In this document: piece by piece, positions 28,340 to 37,306 of the stretch
How the letters are laid out: each line of letters opens with the position of its first letter
Position numbering within the stretch: position 1 is the stretch's first letter
Position numbers and translations under genes: made by a program
The notes under the pieces: generated by a model
Told to the model about the DNA's origin: nothing
Database searches by the model: none
The model's input: the letters and a program-made list of their open reading frames with translations, nothing else
Source: Acinetobacter colistiniresistens
GTDB lineage: Bacteria; Pseudomonadota; Gammaproteobacteria; Pseudomonadales; Moraxellaceae
Assembly (NCBI RefSeq): GCF_024582815.1
Contig: NZ_CP102099.1
Coordinates: 2,108,001-2,172,000 of the forward strand
DNA length: 64,000 bases
Reading direction: 5' to 3'

Positions 28340-29656
28340 GGGACTGTTCTAAATTTTGTGTAAGTACTTAATTTTCATTTATCCTTCAGAGGATAATTAC
28401 AAAAGGTACTTCACATGGATGAAGCAACAATCAAAAGTATGGCTGCCGAATTGGCTAAAGGTCTAAAAACACCAGAAGACTTAAACCAAATGACAGCAGT
28501 CTTTAAAAAATTCATGATTGAAACTGCACTCAATACTGAACTTTCAGACCATCTCGGTTATGAAAAGCATCAGTCCAGGAAAGGCTCAAATAGCCGTAAT
28601 GGGTTTAGTTCTAAAACCATTACAACTCAAGATGGACAACTGGCTTTAGATATTCCCCGTGATCGAGAAGGTTCATTTGAGCCACAAATTATCAAAAAGC
28701 ACCAAACACGCATCACCAGTATGGATGACCAAATCCTCTCACTGTATGCAAAAGGAATGACTAATAGGGAAATTGTAGCCTTCTTCAAAGAAATGTACGA
28801 TGCCGATGTCTCAGCATCTCTCATCAGCAAAGTTACCGATGCTGTGATTGAGCAAGTGACTGAGTGGCAAAATAGAGCCTTAGATAGCCTTTATCCTGTT
28901 GTCTATCTTGACTGTATTGTTGTCAAAGTCCGTCAGCACTCCAATGTGATTAACAAGTCCGTATACCTTGCTTTAGGCATCAATATGGATGGACAAAAAG
29001 AATTACTGGGTATGTGGATTGCTCAGACAGAAGGTGCCAAATTCTGGCTGTCAGTCATGACAGAGCTAAAAATCGAGGAGTACAGGATATTCTTGTTGCC
29101 TGTGTAGATGGATTAAAAGGCTTTCCTGACGCGATAGCCTCCGTTTACCCTCATACTGATATTCAACTGTGTATCGTGCATGTTGTACGCAATAGCCTGA
29201 GATTTGTAAGCTGGAAAGACTACAAGGCTGTTACCTCGGGTCTGAAAGCGATTTATCAGGCAAGTACAGAGGAAAATGCTTTAAAGTCCCTAGACATCTT
29301 CTGTGATCAATGGAATCACCAGTATCCCAAAATTGGAGAATCCTGGCGGGCCAATTGGGAAAATATCCGAACGATCTTTAGCTATCCAGCCGAAATACGT
29401 CATGCAATTTATACAACAAATGCGATTGAGTCGTTGAATAGCGTAATACGCCATTCAACGAAGAAGAGGAAAATCTTTTCATCTGATGACTCAGTAAAGA
29501 AGGTCATTTACTTAGCAACATCAAATGCTGCGAAGAAATGGACGATGCCAATTCAAAATTGGCGTTTAGCAATGAATTGGTTTACGATTCAGTTCGATGA
29601 TCGATTAAAAGATCATTTATAAAAAATGGAACTTACACAAAATAATTTACAGGCTC
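28340..29656 (+). mobile_element. IS256-family insertion sequence, copy 1
   Basis: A 1317-bp element with imperfect terminal inverted repeats (left GGGACTGTTCTAAATTTTG, right end reading GAGCCTGTAAATTATTTTG on the other strand). The target duplication is nearly kept: GTGAAAAG on the left and ATGAAAAG on the right. The same element, inverted, lies at 35990-37306. Confidence 0.92.
28415..29622 (+). pseudogene. IS256-family transposase (frameshifted), copy 1
   Basis: A Mutator-like DDE transposase that would be 402 residues (MDEATIKSMAAELAKGL...). Catalytic regions are visible (VVYLDCIVVKVR, VACVDGLKGFPDAI, TTNAIESLNSVIR). The frame breaks at 29068-29072, where five A residues stand in place of the six in copy 2, giving ORFs 28415-29107 and 29014-29622. 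Copy 2 is intact at this site, so the two copies are each other's repair template. As written it is inactive. Confidence 0.93.
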
Positions 29657-30674
29657 ATGAAAAGTGGCATCCCATTTACATCACAACGCTTCAATGAGTT
29701 ATCTGCCAAAGTTGTTGGCTCTACTTCCGAAGCTGAATTTCAACGGCTTAATAACAATCTCCCATTATTTCAGAAATTGTACTCAATGCCTCCTGACGCA
29801 CGTGAATCATTAATTAATGCTTATGAGGCAAATGTCAAAACACAAGGTGTAGATAAGCCTCAAGAAACAAAGCTGATTGTGGATCAGATGCAATCAATCC
29901 ATACGGTGATGCTGGATAAAGAAAAGAACGATCCATCATTTGCTTATTCGCTAAAAACGGGGAGTTTATTACCGCAGGTGCCAACGACTTTAATTATTCA
30001 AGGCCAACCAGATGCTTTGAAAGCGATAAGTGAAAATATCAAAAATATGGAGTCTGTGAATGCAGCGAGCGGTTCTTTAACAGGAGCCACGAATCCTTTA
30101 TCTAAACAAAATATTGATGAGATGGTCAGTATCTGGAAGAGTGCATCCCCTGTAAACAGGCTTCAGATTGTGACTAATTTATTTAAAGCGGCTAAAGATA
30201 GTCCTAATGCAGCAAGAGATATGATCCAAGCCGTTGCTGGTAAGAACAATTCATATCGTTGGGCTGCCTCATTAAATAACCGAGGGTTGACTGATATTGC
30301 AGGTCAAATTGCCACGGGGCAAGATTTGTTGGATAAAGGGGATGTGAAAGTCAGTGATTTTGCCCTTAACCTGAAAACAGGTGAATATCTTAAGGGGATT
30401 GTTTCTGTTGGTAGTCCAGCTTACAGCGTTTACTTTGATTCTATTCGAGCGAACTATGCTTACTTGGCTCAAAAATCTGAAAAGCTACTCGACAAAACTG
30501 GGAAAGTTGATAATAAGAACATTGATGTAGAACTTTTTGATAAAGCAGCTTTGAACGTCACTGGTGGTAGATTTACAACGGGCGGAATGTTTGGTGCTAA
30601 ACAGGCTGTTTTAAGACCTCATACTGAACCGTACCGGGTTTGTCGGAGACTCAATATTCTGAGAGACTATTCCG

Positions 30675-30992
30675 ATGAAAAAACCAAACTATACCCCCGA
30701 AATTAGAGAAAGAGCGGTTCAATTACTAATTGAATCTGAAAAAGATTATCCATCGAATTGGGCAGCAGTTTCCGCAATTGCTCCTAAAATTGGCTGTACT
30801 CCTGAAACACTTCGTGTTTGGTATCAAAAATACTTAGATCAACAAAATCCCGCCAAAGTACAACAGGTATCTGACCAAGAAAAAATGAAGCAAATGGAAC
30901 GTGAAATTAAAGAATTAAAACGTGCCAATGAAATTCTACGTAAAGCAGCCGCTTTTTTCGCCCAGGCGGAGCTCGACCGCCCACACAAATAA
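30675..30992 (+). CDS. IS3-family transposase OrfA
   Basis: A 105-residue protein with an N-terminal helix-turn-helix (TPEIRERAVQLLIES; IGCTPETLRVWYQKY) and a C-terminal leucine-zipper-like helix (EREIKELKRANEILRKAAAF) for multimerisation. A run of T6C at 30953-30959 is a plausible programmed -1 frameshift site that would fuse OrfA to OrfB, giving the active transposase. Its stop overlaps the OrfB start (TAATG). Confidence 0.95.
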   Translation: MKKPNYTPEIRERAVQLLIESEKDYPSNWAAVSAIAPKIGCTPETLRVWYQKYLDQQNPAKVQQVSDQEKMKQMEREIKELKRANEILRKAAAFFAQAELDRPHK

Positions 30993-31894
30993 TGGTGGAT
31001 TTTATCCATAACAATAAGGCGTTATATGGTGTTGAAGCGATTTGTAGAATTTTACCGATTGCAGCTTCGACCTATTATCGGGCTTTAGATTTCGTTGATA
31101 ACCCAGAACATCGAGCGAAACGTGCTCTGCATGATTTACATCATGCAGAGCAAATCAAACGTATTTGGAAAGAAAGTTCAGGTCGATATGGTGTACGTAA
31201 AGTTTGGCAAAAATTGAAACGTGAGGGTTATGTTATTGCACGTTGTACAGTTGCTCGATTGATGCAAAAGCTAGGTATACAAGGTGTTTGGCGTGGTAAG
31301 AATAAACAAACCACCCGTAGCCGAGATGATCAAAAACGAGCAGATGATTTAGTGAAACGGAATTTTAGTGCTGATCGACCTGACCAATTATGGGTCAGTG
31401 ACTTTACGTATATTCAAACACATTCAGGCTGGGTCTATACCGCCTTTATTATTGATGTGTTCTCACGAGCAATTGTTGGATGGAAAGTATCTACACGGAT
31501 GAATACAGATATGGTGCTCGATGCATTGGAGCAAGCATTGCACGATCGAGGCATGCCAAAGAATGTGATTCATCATTCCGATAGAGGTGTTCAATATCTT
31601 TCTATTCGCTATACCAATCGTTTAGATGCTGCAAATTTACGAGCATCAGTCGGTACGACAGGTGATTCATACGATAATGCTCTGGCTGAAACGGTGAATG
31701 GCTTATACAAAACAGAGGTGATTGAATATTTAAAAGCAGATTGGCAAGGTTTAGCAGATGTACAACTTGCGACACTAAACTGGGTAGATTGGTTCAATAA
31801 AAAGCGTGTACACAGTGCACTGGGTTATGTATCGCCTTTTGAGTTTGAAGCAATGTACTATGATAAGATTAACCCGTTAGGTCAGGTGGCCTAA
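30992..31894 (+). CDS. IS3-family transposase OrfB (DDE integrase core)
   Basis: A 300-residue DDE catalytic subunit: HTH_21-like N-terminal domain (RYGVRKVWQKLKREGY), then an rve integrase core with the Asp in WVSDFTYIQTHSG, the Asp in HHSDRGVQY and the Glu in NALAETVNGLYKTEVI. The frame is intact and identical to copy 2. With OrfA supplied by frameshift, this element is likely to be active and able to act on both copies. Confidence 0.96.
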   Translation: MVDFIHNNKALYGVEAICRILPIAASTYYRALDFVDNPEHRAKRALHDLHHAEQIKRIWKESSGRYGVRKVWQKLKREGYVIARCTVARLMQKLGIQGVWRGKNKQTTRSRDDQKRADDLVKRNFSADRPDQLWVSDFTYIQTHSGWVYTAFIIDVFSRAIVGWKVSTRMNTDMVLDALEQALHDRGMPKNVIHHSDRGVQYLSIRYTNRLDAANLRASVGTTGDSYDNALAETVNGLYKTEVIEYLKADWQGLADVQLATLNWVDWFNKKRVHSALGYVSPFEFEAMYYDKINPLGQVA

Positions 31895-32048
31895 CTTAAA
31901 TAAAAAAGTCTCCGACAAACCCGGTACGGTTCATTTTAAAAGAACGGAGGAATTCTCGGCGGAGGAATTGAGTTTATGAAGTCCTCTTGATCATTTACGA
32001 TCAAGTAATTCAATAACCGGAAAAATCCAATGACTAACGAAGTAAATT

Positions 32049-33547
32049 TTGTTCTTTCCTACGTTAGTAGATATTACTAAGGAAAAAATAGCTTATTGGA
32101 AAAGCAGATCCCAATCAACAAATAATTTGTTTATGAAGGTACGATACAATGGGTTGGTTCTAGTTTTTGATAAAATTGTAAATAATAAATTTGATATTCA
32201 GCAATTATATTCATATATAGATTTACTTATTGAAATAAGTAAAGTGGAAGAAAATAAGTGGCTTTATTCAATAAAATATGCTTTAAGAGCTTTTGAATTA
32301 TCTAAGAAATACAAATCTAAGTCTCATATTAGTATTAGTATTCAAAATTTAATTGATCTTGAGAATAAGATTGTTGATTTTAATTATGCAGCATCTTGGG
32401 GGTTTTGTTTTGAAGAACTTATTTTAAGGAAAGAGTCAAATTTGACTGAATCACAGAAAGAAGAAATAATTACCAGTTTTACCGATAGATATAGTACTTA
32501 TTTTGATAAAGTCATAGAACATTATTCATTAGAAGGTTTTTTAAATCTTCTACTAAAATATTATCGATCTATTGATGATTTTGCGAAGGTTAATGAACTT
32601 TTAATAAATTATTCAGAAAAAATGATAGAAAATGTATCGCAAAAAGGCCAATTGTTGCTGTAGCAGATTTGAAGTCGCTTCATGAACTTTTAATCGAGAA
32701 TCAAATGCATCAAAAGGCTGAAGAAATATTAGTCTTAATAAAAAGTTACTCAACTAAAATTATTGGTGATTTAACAATGTCTGAAACAAGTTATCAAATC
32801 ACAAATGAACAGTTGAAATTAATGATTGATGAAAATACGGAAGGAGATTTCGAACCTACGCTTTTAAGGCTTATTCTTAAAAATGTTATATCTAAAAGAT
32901 TTGTTTTAGATGAAAGAGCAAAGCTTATAAGTCAGTTTCCATTAACGGCAATTTTTGGATCTACAATAGTTGATACTAGTGGCAGACCAACAGCAAAAAT
33001 TGAAAATGATGATGAAGAAGGAATTGCTTTTACTGAAATGAAAAAAATTATAATTTTGGGTAGTGGTCTTTTTGATTTGTTTTTAAAGGAACTTTTAAGG
33101 AAAAATAATAAATCTAGCCAAGACGTTGTTGATTACATACATAAATCTCCTTTGTTTATTCCTGAAAATAAAGAAATTTTATTTAAAGGAATAGATGCTT
33201 ATTTAAAAGAAGATCATATAACTTCTGTACATTTACTTGTGCCGCAAATAGAGTCTGCTTTCAGAAATGCAGTTGAATATTCTGGCGGAAATGTTTTGCG
33301 CGAAAATAGATTTGATGGCTTTAACTACCAAACACTAGATGGTCTAATAAATAATGATAATATAAAGGAATTATTTCATGATGATTCTGAAACTATATTT
33401 TATTTTCGCTCGGTATTATCAGAGCCGAGAGGTTTAAATATTAGGAATGATGTTTGTCATGGGATTTTACGAGCAGATGATATAAATTTTTCACATTCTT
33501 TACTTGTTGTACACGTAATTCTATTGTTGGCTCAAATAAAATATTAA
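32049..33547 (+). pseudogene. DUF4209-type protein with HEPN-like motif (frameshifted cargo gene)
   Basis: Two adjacent ORFs (32049-32663, 32669-33547) become one protein of about 500 residues if one A is restored to the run at 32641-32645: the junction then reads VSQKRPIVAVADLKSL. The N-terminal half is helical and unrecognised. The C-terminal half resembles the DUF4209 family, including PRGLNIRNDVCHGIL. RNDVCH fits the Rx4H pattern of HEPN nucleases. It lies between an IS and attR, the usual place for prophage cargo. AT content is markedly higher than in the core genes. The N-terminus is uncertain: ATG at 32030 precedes the TTG at 32049 in another frame. A role in phage defence is inferred. 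Confidence 0.65.
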
Positions 33548-33584
33548 TTTCTGTTATTATTTCTAAATTAAGATTTTGAAAAAT

Positions 33585-33612
33585 AAAAGATTAAGAATCT
33601 TCTTAATCTTTT
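33585..33612 (+). terminator. Terminator after the DUF4209-type gene
   Basis: AAAAGATTAAGAA pairs perfectly with TTCTTAATCTTTT (13 bp) across a 2-base loop, followed by an AT-rich tail. It can act in both directions. Confidence 0.75.
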
Positions 33613-33639
33613 ATTTCAATGAAATTCATTTACCCATTT

Positions 33640-33955
33640 CTTTTAAATATGCAAACAGCAAAAACTCTTTCTTTTTTATACCCCCTGTAAGGCTAACGCC
33701 ATCATCTCCAAATCCTTGAAACTTTCCTCATGTTGAGCAATCAGCAGCTAAGCGCTAAAAAATTCTAGCCATTCGCCTTAGCGGTCACAGCGATAAGTGA
33801 TAGGAACGACATGAGCATTACAGCGTAAATGGTGGTAAAGAGTAGGTATGGACTCATACCGTAAGTTTGAATAATTTGTACACCTACTTGTACACTTTTA
33901 TTTTAAATAAAATATAAATTTATATAAATCAATAAATTATAATTTAATTTGGTAT
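33640..33955. other. Non-coding stretch before attR with minus-strand relics
   Basis: No intact gene. On the minus strand a short frame ends LLIAQHEESFKDLEMMALAL and then QGV before a stop, like the last residues of a degraded gene. Another frame reads MSPYLLFTTIYAVMLMSFL and ends AKANG before a stop, both without ribosome binding sites. They may be the remains of the element's right-arm genes. The last 60 bases are AT-rich and run into attR. Confidence 0.35.
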
Positions 33956-33974
33956 TGGATATACCTACCAAGAT
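33956..33974 (+). repeat. attR-like 19-bp repeat
   Basis: An exact second copy of TGGATATACCTACCAAGAT from the tRNA-Val 3' end. The remainder of the tRNA is absent, so this is the far attachment site of the element, not a second tRNA gene. Confidence 0.88.
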
Positions 33975-34013
33975 TTTTAAGTTTATAGCTTCGAATGAAG
34001 TGAAGAAAACTCC

Positions 34014-34048
34014 AAAGCCCTGAGTCGAAAAGATTTGGGGCTTTTTTT
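34014..34048 (+). terminator. Terminator downstream of attR
   Basis: AAAGCCC with GGGGCTTTTTTT encloses a loop of about 16 bases. It is probably the original chromosomal terminator of tRNA-Val, displaced by integration. Confidence 0.7.
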
Positions 34049-34246
34049 ATTATAGCCTAATCTTTAGAGAATAATGCTACTTGACCCAACCCACTGTTGG
34101 TGCTAATTTAAACAATAAGGAAGTCATATACTATTTGGGATTTAAGAGAAATCTTGCCTAAATGAACAAAGATATGATGACCTGAATACACAGCTAACAA
34201 CGAACGAAACGGTTTAAATCGTTTTTAAAAATGTTCAAGGTTGTAG

Positions 34247-34271
34247 AAAAGCCCGTTAATCGGGCTTTTTT
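34247..34271 (+). terminator. Isolated terminator in intergenic DNA
   Basis: AAAAGCCCG/CGGGCTTTT with a 5-base loop and a T-tract. No gene is evident on the plus strand between attR and this hairpin, so the about 200 bases before it (34049-34246) may be a transcribed non-coding segment or a lost gene. Confidence 0.75.
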
Positions 34272-34483
34272 AATGCCGATTATTCTTGGATAAAATTAAG
34301 CTATAGTGTGAAATAAAGATTGGGTCACAATAGGGGATAGTGATGCTGATGTTTATTCTTTTAGTTATTTTGATTGGTCTCGTTTTATTGTTTTTCTTTG
34401 CAAAGAACACTGGCACTACACCAGATTCTTCTGATTATAACCATTGAACCGTACCGGGTTTGTCGGAGACTTTTTTATTTAAG

Positions 34484-35386
34484 TTAGGCCACCTGACCTA
34501 ACGGGTTAATCTTATCATAGTACATTGCTTCAAACTCAAAAGGCGATACATAACCCAGTGCACTGTGTACACGCTTTTTATTGAACCAATCTACCCAGTT
34601 TAGTGTCGCAAGTTGTACATCTGCTAAACCTTGCCAATCTGCTTTTAAATATTCAATCACCTCTGTTTTGTATAAGCCATTCACCGTTTCAGCCAGAGCA
34701 TTATCGTATGAATCACCTGTCGTACCGACTGATGCTCGTAAATTTGCAGCATCTAAACGATTGGTATAGCGAATAGAAAGATATTGAACACCTCTATCGG
34801 AATGATGAATCACATTCTTTGGCATGCCTCGATCGTGCAATGCTTGCTCCAATGCATCGAGCACCATATCTGTATTCATCCGTGTAGATACTTTCCATCC
34901 AACAATTGCTCGTGAGAACACATCAATAATAAAGGCGGTATAGACCCAGCCTGAATGTGTTTGAATATACGTAAAGTCACTGACCCATAATTGGTCAGGT
35001 CGATCAGCACTAAAATTCCGTTTCACTAAATCATCTGCTCGTTTTTGATCATCTCGGCTACGGGTGGTTTGTTTATTCTTACCACGCCAAACACCTTGTA
35101 TACCTAGCTTTTGCATCAATCGAGCAACTGTACAACGTGCAATAACATAACCCTCACGTTTCAATTTTTGCCAAACTTTACGTACACCATATCGACCTGA
35201 ACTTTCTTTCCAAATACGTTTGATTTGCTCTGCATGATGTAAATCATGCAGAGCACGTTTCGCTCGATGTTCTGGGTTATCAACGAAATCTAAAGCCCGA
35301 TAATAGGTCGAAGCTGCAATCGGTAAAATTCTACAAATCGCTTCAACACCATATAACGCCTTATTGTTATGGATAAAATCCACCAT
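34484..35386 (-). CDS. IS3-family transposase OrfB, copy 2
   Basis: Identical in protein sequence to the OrfB at 30992-31894: HTH-like N-terminus and DDE integrase core with WVSDFTYIQ, HHSDRGVQY and the Glu in NALAETVNGL. Identity over the whole element indicates recent transposition or gene conversion between the copies. Confidence 0.96.
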   Translation of the reverse strand: MVDFIHNNKALYGVEAICRILPIAASTYYRALDFVDNPEHRAKRALHDLHHAEQIKRIWKESSGRYGVRKVWQKLKREGYVIARCTVARLMQKLGIQGVWRGKNKQTTRSRDDQKRADDLVKRNFSADRPDQLWVSDFTYIQTHSGWVYTAFIIDVFSRAIVGWKVSTRMNTDMVLDALEQALHDRGMPKNVIHHSDRGVQYLSIRYTNRLDAANLRASVGTTGDSYDNALAETVNGLYKTEVIEYLKADWQGLADVQLATLNWVDWFNKKRVHSALGYVSPFEFEAMYYDKINPLGQVA

Positions 35387-35703
35387 TATTTGTGTGGGCG
35401 GTCGAGCTCCGCCTGGGCGAAAAAAGCGGCTGCTTTACGTAGAATTTCATTGGCACGTTTTAATTCTTTAATTTCACGTTCCATTTGCTTCATTTTTTCT
35501 TGGTCAGATACCTGTTGTACTTTGGCGGGATTTTGTTGATCTAAGTATTTTTGATACCAAACACGAAGTGTTTCAGGAGTACAGCCAATTTTAGGAGCAA
35601 TTGCGGAAACTGCTGCCCAATTCGATGGATAATCTTTTTCAGATTCAATTAGTAATTGAACCGCTCTTTCTCTAATTTCGGGGGTATAGTTTGGTTTTTT
35701 CAT
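35386..35703 (-). CDS. IS3-family transposase OrfA, copy 2
   Basis: Identical to the OrfA at 30675-30992: an HTH domain followed by a coiled-coil helix, ending in the T6C slip site and overlapping OrfB by one base. It supplies the DNA-binding part of the OrfAB transposase. Confidence 0.95.
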   Translation of the reverse strand: MKKPNYTPEIRERAVQLLIESEKDYPSNWAAVSAIAPKIGCTPETLRVWYQKYLDQQNPAKVQQVSDQEKMKQMEREIKELKRANEILRKAAAFFAQAELDRPHK

Positions 35704-35886
35704 CGGAATAGTCTCTCAGAATATTGAGTCTCCGACAAACCCGGTACGGTTCACATTCATATTCTTCGACCACATCTAGCGGCGACTCATTTTAAGATAA
35801 TGATGATAGACGCATGGATAATTGTAGTTTTAATACTGAATCAAATTCAGATTCAAACAGTTGTGATAGTAGTAATGATTAAAAAG

Positions 35887-35916
35887 CTTGTACCCCTTGA
35901 GGTTAAGAGGTACAAG
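35887..35916. terminator. Hairpin between small ORF and pirin-like gene
   Basis: CTTGTACC pairs with GGTACAAG, with inner CTT/AAG pairing also possible. It lies between the convergent small ORF and the pirin-like gene. A residues on the left favour termination of the minus-strand gene. Confidence 0.7.
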
Positions 35917-35989
35917 TTAAACCGAGTTTAAGGAAGGTCAAACCAAATCATTTGACTGTCTTGCAATGCAGTAATGGTTGCAGTCTCAT

Positions 35990-37306
35990 GAGCCTGTAAA
36001 TTATTTTGTGTAAGTTCCATTTTTTATAAATGATCTTTTAATCGATCATCGAACTGAATCGTAAACCAATTCATTGCTAAACGCCAATTTTGAATTGGCA
36101 TCGTCCATTTCTTCGCAGCATTTGATGTTGCTAAGTAAATGACCTTCTTTACTGAGTCATCAGATGAAAAGATTTTCCTCTTCTTCGTTGAATGGCGTAT
36201 TACGCTATTCAACGACTCAATCGCATTTGTTGTATAAATTGCATGACGTATTTCGGCTGGATAGCTAAAGATCGTTCGGATATTTTCCCAATTGGCCCGC
36301 CAGGATTCTCCAATTTTGGGATACTGGTGATTCCATTGATCACAGAAGATGTCTAGGGACTTTAAAGCATTTTCCTCTGTACTTGCCTGATAAATCGCTT
36401 TCAGACCCGAGGTAACAGCCTTGTAGTCTTTCCAGCTTACAAATCTCAGGCTATTGCGTACAACATGCACGATACACAGTTGAATATCAGTATGAGGGTA
36501 AACGGAGGCTATCGCGTCAGGAAAGCCTTTTAATCCATCTACACAGGCAACAAGAATATCCTGTACTCCTCGATTTTTTAGCTCTGTCATGACTGACAGC
36601 CAGAATTTGGCACCTTCTGTCTGAGCAATCCACATACCCAGTAATTCTTTTTGTCCATCCATATTGATGCCTAAAGCAAGGTATACGGACTTGTTAATCA
36701 CATTGGAGTGCTGACGGACTTTGACAACAATACAGTCAAGATAGACAACAGGATAAAGGCTATCTAAGGCTCTATTTTGCCACTCAGTCACTTGCTCAAT
36801 CACAGCATCGGTAACTTTGCTGATGAGAGATGCTGAGACATCGGCATCGTACATTTCTTTGAAGAAGGCTACAATTTCCTATTAGTCATTCCTTTTGCAT
36901 ACAGTGAGAGGATTTGGTCATCCATACTGGTGATGCGTGTTTGGTGCTTTTTGATAATTTGTGGCTCAAATGAACCTTCTCGATCACGGGGAATATCTAA
37001 AGCCAGTTGTCCATCTTGAGTTGTAATGGTTTTAGAACTAAACCCATTACGGCTATTTGAGCCTTTCCTGGACTGATGCTTTTCATAACCGAGATGGTCT
37101 GAAAGTTCAGTATTGAGTGCAGTTTCAATCATGAATTTTTTAAAGACTGCTGTCATTTGGTTTAAGTCTTCTGGTGTTTTTAGACCTTTAGCCAATTCGG
37201 CAGCCATACTTTTGATTGTTGCTTCATCCATGTGAAGTACCTTTTGTAATTATCCTCTGAAGGATAAATGAAAATTAAGTACTTACACAAAATTTAGAAC
37301 AGTCCC
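35990..37306 (-). mobile_element. IS256-family insertion sequence, copy 2
   Basis: A 1317-bp inverted copy of the element at 28340-29656, flanked by an exact 9-bp target duplication, CAGTCTCAT (35981-35989 and 37307-37315). It disrupts the pirin-like gene. The copies differ by two single-base length changes in homopolymers. Confidence 0.95.
36024..37231 (-). pseudogene. IS256-family transposase (frameshifted), copy 2
   Basis: The same 402-residue transposase as copy 1, but broken at another place. At 36878-36879 two C residues (plus strand) replace the three expected from copy 1, so the protein reads MTNRKL and stops instead of MTNREIVAFF. The ORFs are 36869-37231 and 36024-36854. The site that is broken in copy 1 is intact here. 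Confidence 0.93.

Larger units (their letters stand above)
27306..30624 (+). pseudogene. Phage internal virion/ejection-like protein, split by IS256 and truncated by IS3
   Basis: A long structural-type ORF: residues 1-344 lie before the IS256 insertion (28340) and about 320 more after it (29657-30624). Removing the IS and one target duplicate restores the frame exactly (ADVK then SGIPFTS). The protein is helical, Gln/Asn/Ala-rich, begins MRVPVFNQQ and resembles the long internal or ejection proteins of podovirus-like and APSE-like phages, which may carry a lytic transglycosylase domain further downstream. That domain is not present because IS3 cuts the gene at 30624 and nothing on the far side of the IS continues it recognisably. 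The family call is a judgement from composition, length and context. Confidence 0.65.
30625..31933 (+). mobile_element. IS3-family insertion sequence, copy 1 (no target duplication)
   Basis: A 1309-bp element with perfect 26-base terminal inverted repeats beginning TGAACCGTACCGGGTTTG. The flanks are ATAC on the left and TTTT on the right, with no 3-bp duplication, unlike the identical copy at 34445-35753. This suggests deletion of adjacent DNA or recombination after insertion. The group looks like IS51/IS3 with OrfA/OrfB. Confidence 0.93.
22253..33974. mobile_element. Decayed prophage or phage satellite in tRNA-Val
   Basis: An 11.7-kb segment bounded by the 19-bp direct repeat of the tRNA-Val end. 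It contains small early genes, a P4-type primase-helicase, an iteron-like inverted repeat, a small HTH protein, a terminase small subunit, a broken internal virion-like gene and a cargo gene near the right end. It lacks a recognisable integrase, large terminase, portal, capsid, tail and lysis genes. Two insertion sequences lie inside it. It is therefore either a truncated prophage or a satellite further reduced by IS-mediated deletion. Excision is not possible from the genes seen here alone. Confidence 0.82.
34445..35753 (-). mobile_element. IS3-family insertion sequence, copy 2
   Basis: The same 1309-bp element as copy 1 in the opposite orientation, with identical 26-base ends. It is flanked by a clean 3-bp target duplication, CAT (34442-34444 and 35754-35756), so this copy is a simple insertion. 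Confidence 0.95.
34343..35795 (+). pseudogene. Small single-helix membrane protein gene interrupted by IS3 copy 2
   Basis: ATG at 34343 (GGGGATAG upstream) opens a short frame: one hydrophobic helix (FILLVILIGLVLLFFFAKN) then a Ser/Thr/Asp-rich tail. IS3 is inserted after codon 34. Past the IS and one CAT duplicate, the frame continues in register with SYSSTTSSGDSF to a stop at 35795, a 46-residue product. The same frame goes on after that stop for another 28 codons of Asn/Ser/Asp-rich sequence to 35882, so the original protein may have been about 75 residues, with a later nonsense change. The function is unknown. Confidence 0.6.

Noticed and set aside
28415..29622. Programmed frameshifting in the IS256 transposase
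   Set aside because: IS256-family transposases are read from a single frame, and the other copy is intact at this exact site, so the break is a base loss rather than a programmed site.
33956..33974. A second tRNA-Val at the right end of the prophage
   Set aside because: Only the last 19 bases match the tRNA; the D, anticodon and most of the T arm are missing, so it is an attachment site.
22253..33974. CRISPR arrays or other spaced short repeats in the accessory regions
   Set aside because: I found no series of regularly spaced identical repeats; the only clustered repeats are the iteron-like block at 26206-26342.
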